A stretch of 64,000 nucleotides of DNA from SR-FBR-E99 sp963732365 (lineage in GTDB: Bacteria; Bacteroidota; Bacteroidia; Bacteroidales; VadinHA17). The position numbers and the translations under genes are program-made. The number at the start of each line of letters is the position of its first letter. The stretch's first letter is position 1. Under the pieces are notes generated by a model. The model made no database searches. It was not told the origin of the DNA and was given only the letters and a program-made list of their open reading frames with translations. The stretch is taken from positions 1 to 64,000 of the forward strand of contig CAVSZC010000004.1 of the NCBI GenBank assembly GCA_963732365.1. The letters are read 5' to 3'. Of the stretch, positions 1-7,888 are shown one piece after another.

Positions 1-545
1 AACCTCGTTTTTTTTGACTGATGGCTCCAGTTAATTACTTTATTCGTTGTGATTAGAGAATTTGGAATAATAACAACAATATCATCCCTGGTTAATCCTT
101 TGGAAGTCCGCAAACCTATTTTCTGTATGATGAGGATATCTCCGTCAATCTCCAGTACATCGCCGATCCTTGTCGATCCCTCGACCAAAAGGATAAATCC
201 TGAAACAAAATCATTGAATGTCTGTTGAAGACCAAGTCCAACGCCAACCAGAAGTGCAGCTGAACCTGCCAGTAAAACTGTGAGACTGATACCTAATGTA
301 TTCAGGATTATACTTATTGAAATTATCCAGAGAACATACCTTATAATCTGGTACAAAGAATAGGCATTACTATGATCCAGTCTTTTTAATCTTCGTTTTC
401 TGAACAGACCTTGTCGGACAAACCAGATTAATAATTTTGTTATAAAGAAAATTATCAGGATAGTTAAAAGAGTGTTTGTCTTTAATTCATGTTGCCCAAT
501 TCGCAATACCACGAAATCCAATATCTCTTTTAAGCCTTCAACCAT
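1..545 (-). CDS. MscS-family mechanosensitive channel (partial, C-terminus cut by window)
   Basis: Small-conductance mechanosensitive channels open under membrane tension and let small solutes out after hypo-osmotic shock. Translating the minus strand from the ATG at 545 gives 181 codons without a stop. There is a short N-terminus, a first membrane helix (about residues 22-40), a basic loop, a second helix, and then the pore-lining TM3 region and the start of the beta domain, with the typical stretches GVGLGLQQTFNDFVSGF and LLVEG. The rest of the cytoplasmic domain lies beyond base 1. The start is 10 bases after the stop of the GNAT-HDAC gene, so it is probably co-transcribed with it. The domain call is firm; the physiological role (release of the solute made by the neighbours) is inference. 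Confidence 0.9.
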   Translation of the reverse strand, partial: MVEGLKEILDFVVLRIGQHELKTNTLLTILIIFFITKLLIWFVRQGLFRKRRLKRLDHSNAYSLYQIIRYVLWIISISIILNTLGISLTVLLAGSAALLVGVGLGLQQTFNDFVSGFILLVEGSTRIGDVLEIDGDILIIQKIGLRTSKGLTRDDIVVIIPNSLITTNKVINWSHQSKKTR

Positions 546-555
546 GTTATTAATA

Positions 556-2301
556 TTAATGGTTATGAATATACCCTTCATAAAATCCCTTGAAGAAATT
601 CTTTGCGTTGATACCAAGAAACCTGTTTCTGTATCCGCCTTCCTGGACAAACAATACAGGTATCTTTAATCCGGCCAGCATTTGGCCATTAAGATAGAAA
701 TCTCTGGGTGACAAAATCCATGTTCCTGTTGGATCGCCCTTTGCTGTGTCGAGGCCCAGGGCAACAATCAGAAATTCCGGTCTGAATTTTCTGATAATAC
801 GCAATGTTTTTTTCAGTATCTCCCGGTATTCTATTCCGTTAATCACCTCTTTCAGTGGAAAGTTAAAATTATAGCCCAATCCGTCATTTTTGCCTTTTTC
901 TTCCCTGAATCCCGAAAAATAAGGATAAGCGAATGAAGGATGTCCATGGATGGAAATTGTAAGCACATCCCGTCTTTCGTAGAAAATTTGCTGCTGTCCA
1001 TTACCGTGATGATAATCCAGATCAAGTATTGCCACATTACCATATTTACTCAGGTAATTGGCCGCAATGGCAGCATTGTTGAAATAACAAAAACCTCCGA
1101 AAACAAATCGTTCCGCGTGATGCCCCGGAGGCCGGGTCAGTACATATGCAATCCTGTTACCTTCAAGAATTGAATCAGCAGCTGTTAAAGTACAATTCAC
1201 ACCCCACCTAGCCGCCTGATATGCATTCAAATTCAATGGTGTGAAAGTGTCAATACAGTAGTAACCTGCCCTGATAGACAGCATCTTAGGTGGCTTAGCT
1301 GCATTCCTGATAGGGAAAACATAAGGATAGACGGATTTTCCCGGTTCTAATCCATTACAGACAGTTTTGAAGTATTTTACATACTCGCGGTCGTGTACAT
1401 CATAAATAAACTTGTCCGGATACTCATTTACCTCTCCTTCAGATATTATTCCCAGTTTTGAGATTTCCCTGAAAATAGTTTTCACCCGGACAGGTGACTC
1501 AACATATCCGACTTCTTTAACATGATGGATATGGTGTTTGCCATTTACAAAAAGGCGGATCCTATTATCACCTTTTTTTATTTGCCTTATGCTTTCTTCC
1601 TCGTCGGTTTTGACATATCGGGGAGCTCTCAACTTTACCGGATCATCCTTAATGCTGTCAACAACCCTCTTAATATATTCCGGTGGGCAATAGAGAGAAT
1701 ATTTGCGTTTCAGTATTGCCCGTATTATTCTTTTCAGTTCTGCTGCACTCAGGGATCTTCCGGACCCCAGATCGTCATAGACCAGGTAAGGAGGACAATC
1801 ATTTTCCGGCTTTACCGGTGTTTCATATTTTGTGTTGATAATTGGATATGCTCCAAATCTCTCATAGAAAGCAAGCCTTTTCATGTTCTGGTCAATGATG
1901 GAAGTGTCGCGGCATAACATGCGATCATCGGGCAGGCATTCAAAGAATAATCCTATTGTTCCCAGAGAAGCTGCTTCCTCTCGTATCCTTTCATAAATTG
2001 CCCCCCCCACGCCGGAAGTGGGTTTGCCAGGAGTGACTGCAATCAGGTCGAGATAACAGAATTTAAGATCGGACATATAAAGAAGAATAGCGAAACCTCT
2101 TATGTTACCACTGAAATCATCAGCTATAACCAGGGATGTCTGGTATTTCTTTTTAACCTGGTTGATCATCTGTTGTGAAATATTTTCTATTTCATTTGCT
2201 TGGAGTGCAGGGAACTGCAGCCTTATGATTTCCTTTATTCGCTCAACTGATTTTATGTTCCCTTCAAGGAAAGGATTTGTTATTTTACGTATCCTGAACA
2301 T
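556..2301 (-). CDS. GNAT acetyltransferase-HDAC/acetylpolyamine amidohydrolase fusion protein
   Basis: A 581-residue protein with two opposed activities. Residues about 1-165 look like a GNAT acetyltransferase: a strand-rich core, the acetyl-CoA loop around PTSGVGGA (95-101), and the late motif AFYERFGAYP. Residues about 250-575 are a histone-deacetylase-like domain of the acetylpolyamine amidohydrolase class. Its catalytic set is intact: the His pair in PPGHHAE (394-395), zinc ligands D429 and H431 in DLDYHHGNG, D518 in LGLDTAKGDP, and the transition-state Tyr557 in QEGGYRN. A linker of roughly 85 residues joins them. The gene lies 26 bases after kamA and 10 bases before mscS. In archaea an aminomutase (AblA) pairs with a GNAT (AblB) to make N-epsilon-acetyl-beta-lysine. 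By analogy this GNAT may acetylate the KamA product and the HDAC domain may remove the acetyl group; this is inference. Polyamine acetylation is the alternative. Confidence 0.88.
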   Translation of the reverse strand: MFRIRKITNPFLEGNIKSVERIKEIIRLQFPALQANEIENISQQMINQVKKKYQTSLVIADDFSGNIRGFAILLYMSDLKFCYLDLIAVTPGKPTSGVGGAIYERIREEAASLGTIGLFFECLPDDRMLCRDTSIIDQNMKRLAFYERFGAYPIINTKYETPVKPENDCPPYLVYDDLGSGRSLSAAELKRIIRAILKRKYSLYCPPEYIKRVVDSIKDDPVKLRAPRYVKTDEEESIRQIKKGDNRIRLFVNGKHHIHHVKEVGYVESPVRVKTIFREISKLGIISEGEVNEYPDKFIYDVHDREYVKYFKTVCNGLEPGKSVYPYVFPIRNAAKPPKMLSIRAGYYCIDTFTPLNLNAYQAARWGVNCTLTAADSILEGNRIAYVLTRPPGHHAERFVFGGFCYFNNAAIAANYLSKYGNVAILDLDYHHGNGQQQIFYERRDVLTISIHGHPSFAYPYFSGFREEKGKNDGLGYNFNFPLKEVINGIEYREILKKTLRIIRKFRPEFLIVALGLDTAKGDPTGTWILSPRDFYLNGQMLAGLKIPVLFVQEGGYRNRFLGINAKNFFKGFYEGYIHNH

Positions 2302-2327
2302 ATGTTTTCTTTTATCTGCGTTAACAA

Positions 2328-3854
2328 TTATTTTACATTATACCTGCTTTTCATATATTCTTTTTCAAGTTCCTTATAAATCAGTGTAGGATTGGTGAGT
2401 GGCATATCTTTAGTAAATAATTCATATCCTAATGCTTCAGACTTTTTTCTTGTTTCATAAACAGGCAACTTAGACCTGTTGGTTGTCCGGAGATGATTGC
2501 CTTTTTCATCCACAATAATTATTCTCGGAAGAAAAACCCCTTTTCTCCCTATGAAAGCATCCATTATTTTTACCGCTTCAGAAAATTCTTTCTCTGTTGC
2601 TCTGCCAAGCGATTCATATTTACTTATCTCTTTATGATCCCAGGTAGAAACTAAAGCATGACTCTCAGAAATCTTATTCTCAATTCCGGTATTCAGATTT
2701 AGTGTATCATGACCAGATGGCATCAGAAGAACCTTGCCACCTCCTCCTTCTACATTGGATGCATACCTGGGAACCGTTATCCCTGAAATCCAACCCTGAA
2801 GATTTTTCATAAATATTTTCCCTACCTGAACAGGGGTTATAAAATGGACAATTCCTTTTTCTTTATGGCATTGTAATAAATAATATGGATGCACACCTAT
2901 CCAGAACATTCTTCTGAAAGTCTCTGCCAGGATACTGAAATTGTCATTGACATGGTTTAATAGAACAGTTTGGTTTCTAACAGTAAATCCAAAATCCCTG
3001 ATTTTTTTTATTGCTCTGAACAGATCTAAGGTTATTTCATGAAAATGGTTTATATGAGTCATAAAATAAACATATTTTTCCAATCCCTTATTGAATTTGT
3101 TTGCCGATACTTTGATCAGATTCAGAAGTTCCTCTGTTATGGCCATAGGCAGTACAACCGGTACTCTTGTAGCTATTCTGACAGACCTTATATGATCAAT
3201 TTTACTCAATTCTTCGAGAACATACTTTAGTGTTTTATTACTTATCATTAAGGCATCACCACCGGTTACAAGAACTTCATTTATGTTTCGATTAAAACCG
3301 ATGTAAAACAGGCCTCTATTGATCTCTTTCATACTTACATTCATAGTGCTATCCAAAGATTTCGATCTCTGACAATGCACGCAATATGAGGCACAACTTG
3401 TGTTTTCTGCAACAAACAATGCCACCCTGTTGGGATATCGCTGATAGGCAGCTCCAAAACTTCTTGAACCCTCCTTCATCGCAGCTTCTGTTCCGGCATC
3501 GGGGAATAGGAGGTTTGCCGGAGTTGGTACAGATTGCCAGAATATTGGATCAATTCTTTTTTTGGATCTTTGCGAAAATAATATTGGATTAAATGGGTCC
3601 TCCTGGATGAGAGAAGCGTAATAAGGGGTGATTCGCATAGGTTCTTTCCCCTCTCTTTTTAAGGTTTCAACAGTTCTATTGATCTCTGCTTCCTGATGAT
3701 TGTTTATTTTTATTACTTTTTTGAGCTGATCTAACGTACGTATTGAATTTGTTTTTTGCCAGAGCGGATCGTTCCATTGCTCTGATGTTATATGTTTCCA
3801 TAAATCAATCGAGTTGAAATCCCTTGGTTGATACAGTATGTCGTTTTCAATCAT
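2328..3854 (-). CDS. KamA-family radical SAM aminomutase
   Basis: A 508-residue protein of the lysine 2,3-aminomutase family, which moves an alpha-amino group to the beta carbon using SAM, a 4Fe-4S cluster and PLP. The cluster motif is C154-x3-C158-x2-C161 (CASYCVHC). The PLP lysine is K374 in VEGGGGKVLLMP, and the N-terminal block MRITPYYASLI is typical. The clostridial lysine enzyme holds the side-chain amine with Asp293 and Asp330. Counting back from the PLP lysine without gaps, the equivalents here are His330 (LLQCH) and Asn367 (YASN), so lysine is probably not the substrate. Glutamate 2,3-aminomutase has Lys and Asn there, as I recall. It sits between the hibernation factor gene (45-base gap) and the GNAT-HDAC gene (26-base gap). 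Substrate unknown; family sure. Confidence 0.93.
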   Translation of the reverse strand: MIENDILYQPRDFNSIDLWKHITSEQWNDPLWQKTNSIRTLDQLKKVIKINNHQEAEINRTVETLKREGKEPMRITPYYASLIQEDPFNPILFSQRSKKRIDPIFWQSVPTPANLLFPDAGTEAAMKEGSRSFGAAYQRYPNRVALFVAENTSCASYCVHCQRSKSLDSTMNVSMKEINRGLFYIGFNRNINEVLVTGGDALMISNKTLKYVLEELSKIDHIRSVRIATRVPVVLPMAITEELLNLIKVSANKFNKGLEKYVYFMTHINHFHEITLDLFRAIKKIRDFGFTVRNQTVLLNHVNDNFSILAETFRRMFWIGVHPYYLLQCHKEKGIVHFITPVQVGKIFMKNLQGWISGITVPRYASNVEGGGGKVLLMPSGHDTLNLNTGIENKISESHALVSTWDHKEISKYESLGRATEKEFSEAVKIMDAFIGRKGVFLPRIIIVDEKGNHLRTTNRSKLPVYETRKKSEALGYELFTKDMPLTNPTLIYKELEKEYMKSRYNVK

Positions 3855-3899
3855 GATCAGAATCTTATAAATTAGTTTATGACTTATTTTTTAAGAATT

Positions 3900-4214
3900 T
3901 CAGAATGACCGTCTTCTGATTATTTTTTTTGTTTTTTGTCTACGGATCACCTTTTGCAAGGTTTTGACTGCATCCAAAACAGATTCCTCATAGCTTTCAC
4001 TGTTCTTTTTTACAAAATGATTTTGACCGGCAACCGAGAGTTCTAATTCACAGAATTGATTTTTTGGATTTCCTGATGCACCTTCAAACAGAGTAACATC
4101 TGCTCTGATAATTGATTTATCCTGCTCAAATAGCTTTTGGACTTTTTCTTTTACAAACTCCTCGAGCTGAACACTAGCTTTAAATTGAACTGATTGCAAT
4201 ACTATTTTATTCAT
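3900..4214 (-). CDS. hpf: Short ribosome hibernation promoting factor (HPF/RaiA family)
   Basis: A 104-residue protein that binds the decoding region of the 30S subunit and silences ribosomes under starvation or stress. The sequence has the S30AE layout: an N-terminal strand and helix (FKASVQLEEFVKEKVQKL), a central run of strands (RADVTLFEG, CELELSVAGQNHFVKK) and a second helix (SYEESVLDAVKTLQKVI), ending in a very basic tail (RRQKTKKIIRRRS) suited to rRNA contact. It lacks the C-terminal dimerisation domain of long HPF. It stands 75 bases after the universal stress gene and 45 bases before kamA on the same strand, supporting a general stress operon. Confidence 0.9.
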   Translation of the reverse strand: MNKIVLQSVQFKASVQLEEFVKEKVQKLFEQDKSIIRADVTLFEGASGNPKNQFCELELSVAGQNHFVKKNSESYEESVLDAVKTLQKVIRRQKTKKIIRRRSF

Positions 4215-4289
4215 ATTCTCTGGTTTTATCGAATTAATTATTCATTACATTTCCAATTCACGCCTGAATAAATAAGTTAAAAGTCAACT

Positions 4290-5231
4290 TTACCTCCCTT
4301 TCCTTTTTTCAGTACCGGATAAATTAATAGATCTGCCCCACTGCTCCGCAAGTCTGAAAACTGGAACTGCTTCAGTCTGGTCGTTTGATGGTTTGATACT
4401 CAAAACCGGAACCTGTGCATGGTTAATAACCTGTTGTCCAAATGGTCCTATAAAATATGATTTCCAATCAGGGTCGATATTTGCTGTTAAGATTATTAAA
4501 TCAATATTGAGTTCCCTGGACGTTTTAGAAACTTCTGCAGGAAAGTCTTCTCCCGGACAATAGGCGGTTTGAAATTTGACATTATCATTATTGAGCTGGC
4601 GTTTAAGGTTCTTTATTAATAACATAAGATCTTTAGTATTTCTGGCATTTTTTATATCAGTAAGGCCAAGAAGAAAAAGTTCTGAATTATTCTTTTCTAT
4701 TATGGGCCTGGCATAGAAGTATTTATCTAATGCACCTGGAATAAGTCTTATTGGAAAAAGTACCTTTTTAAATTCTTTCTTATTCCATTTACCTGGGACA
4801 GTTAATACGGGGCATGGTGCACTTTTTACTACCCGGTATGCCTCTGAACCCATAAATAATCCCCTTGATCCTGACGTACCATGAGTGCCAATGACTATCA
4901 AACTGATATTTCCTTCGTAGGCTAACCTGCAAATTCTCTCGAAGGGCTGACCATTTAATACTTTGCTTTCCACCTTTGTTCCGGTTTTCTTAGATAGTCT
5001 TTCCGATAATTCCTTTAACCTGATTTCGATCATTAAGTTTATGTCAGGCATCAACTGTATTTCCGGAAGGAATACTTCTGTAGGTTGTAAGTTTGCGAAC
5101 CTGTCAACTACATGTAATAAAACAATGTCTGCTTTTTGTCTTTCCGCAATGGCAATTCCAACAGCCAAAGCATTTTCCGATGATTCTGAGAAGTCAGTCG
5201 GTATCAGAATGGATTTAATTTGTGATTTCAT
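4290..5231 (-). CDS. Universal stress protein, two tandem UspA domains
   Basis: A 313-residue cytoplasmic protein made of two Usp domains (about 5-150 and 155-290). The first keeps the ATP-binding pattern G-x2-G-x9-G-S, in IGTHGTSGSRGLFMGSEA, after a classic start KSILIPTDFSESSENALA. The second domain (KVLFPIRLIPGALDKY) lacks that pattern, so it probably does not bind nucleotide in the same way. The start lies 7 bases after the AraC regulator stop. A decayed relative of its C-terminal half is present at 6433-6950, so a second usp copy once stood upstream of the regulator. The exact role of such proteins is unknown; they usually rise in stress or energy limitation. Confidence 0.92.
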   Translation of the reverse strand: MKSQIKSILIPTDFSESSENALAVGIAIAERQKADIVLLHVVDRFANLQPTEVFLPEIQLMPDINLMIEIRLKELSERLSKKTGTKVESKVLNGQPFERICRLAYEGNISLIVIGTHGTSGSRGLFMGSEAYRVVKSAPCPVLTVPGKWNKKEFKKVLFPIRLIPGALDKYFYARPIIEKNNSELFLLGLTDIKNARNTKDLMLLIKNLKRQLNNDNVKFQTAYCPGEDFPAEVSKTSRELNIDLIILTANIDPDWKSYFIGPFGQQVINHAQVPVLSIKPSNDQTEAVPVFRLAEQWGRSINLSGTEKRKGR

Positions 5232-5238
5232 TGTTAAA

Positions 5239-6135
5239 CTATTTAATATTAAACTTAGTTGATTGAAAACATGAACTTCTGAAGTTTTGGGGTGTCATTC
5301 CTGCTTCTTTCTTAAAATATCGCCCGAAATACGAGTTATCTTTGAAGCCTAATTTATAAGCGACCTCTGAAATACTATACCTGGAATGCATCAGCATTCG
5401 TTTTGCCTCAAGAATTATTCGTTCAACTATTATTTCACTTGCGGTCTTTAAAAAGAATTCCTGGCAAAGAGCATTTAAATAATTTGGTGTAATATTCAAT
5501 TCCCGGGCATAATCTTTTACAGATCGTAATGTTGCAAAACGAATATTAACAAGTTTGCGAAATTCATTTAGAAGTTGTTTTTTTCTTTGTGACTCAAATA
5601 GTTTGTCGGAGAACATAGAAATTCTCCTGTACATTAACATCATTATTTTCAATTCAAGACAAATAATTTCTCTGGAGTTTGTCTTCGCTGATAAATATTC
5701 ATATAACAGAGTATTAAGTACTAATCTCCATTCATTTTTATCATGTTGATGTATCCTGATAAATGGAGGAATATTTCCAATCAGGGTCTGATCGCTTTTT
5801 AATTTTGGGTTGCCTGTATAAATATGATTATAAAAATTATCAGTGAATTGTACCAGATATCCCTTTAAATTATTAGTCTTGTTTATGTTCCATACTTTAT
5901 ATTTTTCAATGAAGAATATCTTGTTTTCCAGTGCACTAAACTCATCAAAGTCAATTTGAATAACACCGTTACCTCCGGTTATATACACAATGGAGTTCCA
6001 TTTGCCTTGTATAGTTCCCTCTATTTTTGCCGGATCTAAATCTCTAAGATCCCTCATTATAAAACCTTGCAGAAAATTTTCCTGCCCTTTATCAGATTTA
6101 TTATCAGTCATATTATAAAGATTGCATTCCATCAT
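5239..6135 (-). CDS. AraC-family transcriptional regulator
   Basis: A 298-residue regulator. The C-terminal part (about 205-288) is the double helix-turn-helix of the AraC/XylS family: VKDYARELNITPNYLNALC for the first HTH, and SISEVAYKLGFKDNSYFGRYF followed by KEAGMTPQNFR for the second. The first 180 residues form a cupin-like sensing part that I cannot assign to a ligand. The start at 6135 gives MMECN; later in-frame ATGs (MTDNKSDKG at residue 9) are possible. It is the first gene of the run usp-hpf-kamA-GNAT/HDAC-mscS with a 7-base gap to usp, so it most likely controls that operon and its own expression. That link is inferred from position. Confidence 0.9.
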   Translation of the reverse strand: MMECNLYNMTDNKSDKGQENFLQGFIMRDLRDLDPAKIEGTIQGKWNSIVYITGGNGVIQIDFDEFSALENKIFFIEKYKVWNINKTNNLKGYLVQFTDNFYNHIYTGNPKLKSDQTLIGNIPPFIRIHQHDKNEWRLVLNTLLYEYLSAKTNSREIICLELKIMMLMYRRISMFSDKLFESQRKKQLLNEFRKLVNIRFATLRSVKDYARELNITPNYLNALCQEFFLKTASEIIVERIILEAKRMLMHSRYSISEVAYKLGFKDNSYFGRYFKKEAGMTPQNFRSSCFQSTKFNIK

Positions 6136-6432
6136 AAATGTACTTAAATGATTTCATTAGAACGTATGAAAATCTCTCCGGATAATGGTACAATTCAACT
6201 TTCAATTGACTATATATTGAAATTAATGATTCTTATTGCAGTCAATTTAGGCCACCTTATAATTATGACCTGCAAATAGATATCAACGAAGGAAATATTG
6301 GGAAAAGTAACTTTTACACAGAACCTTTGCCTAAAATTATAAAAATATGACATGAAGGATGAATCGGATTTATCAGAAGGAATAAATACTAACCTTCAGA
6401 AGTAGAATTCATTGTGTATTATCATATGAAGC
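6136..6432. other. AT-rich intergenic stretch upstream of the AraC gene
   Basis: About 300 bases with no credible gene. It should hold the promoter of the AraC-led operon on the minus strand; a weak box TACATTTA lies right before the 6135 start. One tiny plus-strand frame (ATG at 6354, 17 codons) has no support. No repeat or hairpin of note was seen. Confidence 0.5.
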
Positions 6433-6950
6433 TCATTTTCCCGACCGATCTTTATGGTTGGAAGATTTTTTTGTTTTACCCCAGCTTTCAATAAGTATAA
6501 AAGATGAAACCGATTCAGATTGCCTGTATGCTGGTTTTATGCTTAAAACAGGCATTCAGGAACGGTGGATTACTTTTTGTACCAACGGAACGATAGAAAA
6601 TGATTCTTAATCGTTTTCGAAATTTGCTGTAAGGATTAAAAAATCAATACTGGCATCTTTCGCCTCCTTAATAACTATATCTGGAAAATCTTTGTAGGGA
6701 CAATAACCATTTTGAAACCTGACCTTGTCTTTTCGCAATTGAATTTGAAGTCTCCCAATTGTTGAAGAGAGCACTTCAATATCTCGCTTGCTTTTCATTT
6801 CAGAAAGCCCAAGGATAAATAACTCAGAATCATTTTTTTAAATTATCGGCCTTGCATAAAAGTACTTGTTGCTAGCATTTGGTATAAACCTGATGGGGAA
6901 TAATACCTTCTCAAAATCAGTTTTTTCCAATCCCCTGGTATAGTAATACA
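6433..6950 (-). pseudogene. Broken universal stress protein copy (C-terminal half only)
   Basis: Read on the minus strand, this stretch matches the C-terminal half of the intact Usp at 4290-5231 segment by segment: CITIPGDWKK, then (after a one-base shift at the A-run 6921-6926) DFEKVLFPIRFIPNASNKYF, ARPII, a TAA at 6838-6840, SELFILGLSEMKSKRD, VRFQNGYCPYKDFP, DFLILTANFEND, a TAA at 6607-6609, VPLVQKVIHRS, a TGA at 6556-6558, MPVLSIKP and a natural-looking stop at 6433. That is three internal stops plus one frameshift, and the whole N-terminal half is gone. It is a dead tandem paralogue. The many lesions argue against sequencing error. Confidence 0.88.
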
Positions 6951-7047
6951 TCCTCTTTCACAAAAACACTTGGTTTTTTGGCTTCGACAAAAAACAAGCG
7001 TTTTCCACCGACAAGCCTGAATGAATAATCTCACCGATTAGATCAAA
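6950..7047 (-). pseudogene. Fragment of a restriction-modification (Eco57I-like) N-terminal domain
   Basis: On the minus strand the reading FDLIGE, then after a small frame slip DYSFRLVGGKRLFFVEAKKP and SVFVKED, resembles the N-terminal nuclease-like segment of Eco57I-type restriction-modification enzymes, whose usual form is PDYSFRIGG..RKFFVEAKKPSVNIKED (from memory). The DYSF part is preceded by a stop in its own frame. The match ends at about 6950, exactly where the usp remnant begins, so this is a junction of two unrelated broken genes. About 30 codons only; the family call rests on one conserved block. Confidence 0.6.
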
Positions 7048-7096
7048 GGAGTCTCTGAAAATTCCAGCTATCTTAATTCATATTTAAAAGGAAGTG

Positions 7097-7888
7097 TCAG
7101 AATTTTTCGAAAACACCCAAACCGAACAAGGCAAAATCGTATTTAACAGGATCCTGTTTATCCAATGAGCGTAGATATGTATCAAGTTCGATGACCGCCT
7201 TTGAGTCATTTTGTTTACGCTTTATCAACCCAAGTTTTCTTGCTACATTGCCGGAGTGAATGTCAAGTGGACATGATAAAATAGAAGGTGATATAGAATT
7301 CCAAAGGCCAAAATCAACACCATTATTATCTCTCCGAATCATCCACCGAAGATACATATTCAATTTCTTCGCCGCCGATCCCTTGTAAGGATCTGACACA
7401 TGCCGCTCAGTCCTGGCATTATGAGGCAGCTCAAAAAATATCCGACGAAACTCATGTATTGCCGGCTGAAGCGAATCAGAGGTCTGGTATCGGGCAAAGA
7501 CCGGCTCCATCCCACCCATCTCAGTGTAGATGTGTTTCAGAGCTTCAATGAAATAGATGAAGTCTTCGGCAAAGAATGTACGATGTATGCAGCCGTTGAT
7601 ACCTTTCAGGTCGCTGTCTCGGTGATTAATAACAAAGTCATAAGGGGAGTTGCCCATCAGGGAAAGCATGCGGTCAGCGCTCCTGAGAATAGAAACACGA
7701 TTACCCCATGCAATCGTAGCAGCCAGGAACCCTGCTATCTCAATGTCTTCCCTGGAGGTAAAGCGGTGGGGGATGCTTACAGGGTCAAGCTCAATGAACG
7801 AGGGTCTGTTATAGATGTCACTCCTCTGGTCAAGGAGCTCCTTCAGCTCGCTCTTCTTCAGTTTTTTGACTCTGTCACTGGGTATCAT
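7097..7888 (-). CDS. TIGR02757 family (DUF2400) protein
   Basis: A 263-residue cytoplasmic protein of a family widespread in Bacteroidetes and some other bacteria with no proven function. Recognisable blocks are the N-terminal helix KSELKELLDQRSDIYN, the segment DIEIAGFLAATIAWGNRVSI, DPYKGSAAKKLNMYLRWMIR, the signature CPLDIHSGNVARKLGL, and the closing VKYDFALFGLGVFEK. The CPLDxHxGxxAR and YDFALFGLG parts recall helix-hairpin-helix DNA glycosylases, but I see no clear catalytic pair. Its start overlaps the end of the LolD-like gene by 14 bases, so the two are translationally coupled. Confidence 0.88.
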   Translation of the reverse strand: MIPSDRVKKLKKSELKELLDQRSDIYNRPSFIELDPVSIPHRFTSREDIEIAGFLAATIAWGNRVSILRSADRMLSLMGNSPYDFVINHRDSDLKGINGCIHRTFFAEDFIYFIEALKHIYTEMGGMEPVFARYQTSDSLQPAIHEFRRIFFELPHNARTERHVSDPYKGSAAKKLNMYLRWMIRRDNNGVDFGLWNSISPSILSCPLDIHSGNVARKLGLIKRKQNDSKAVIELDTYLRSLDKQDPVKYDFALFGLGVFEKF

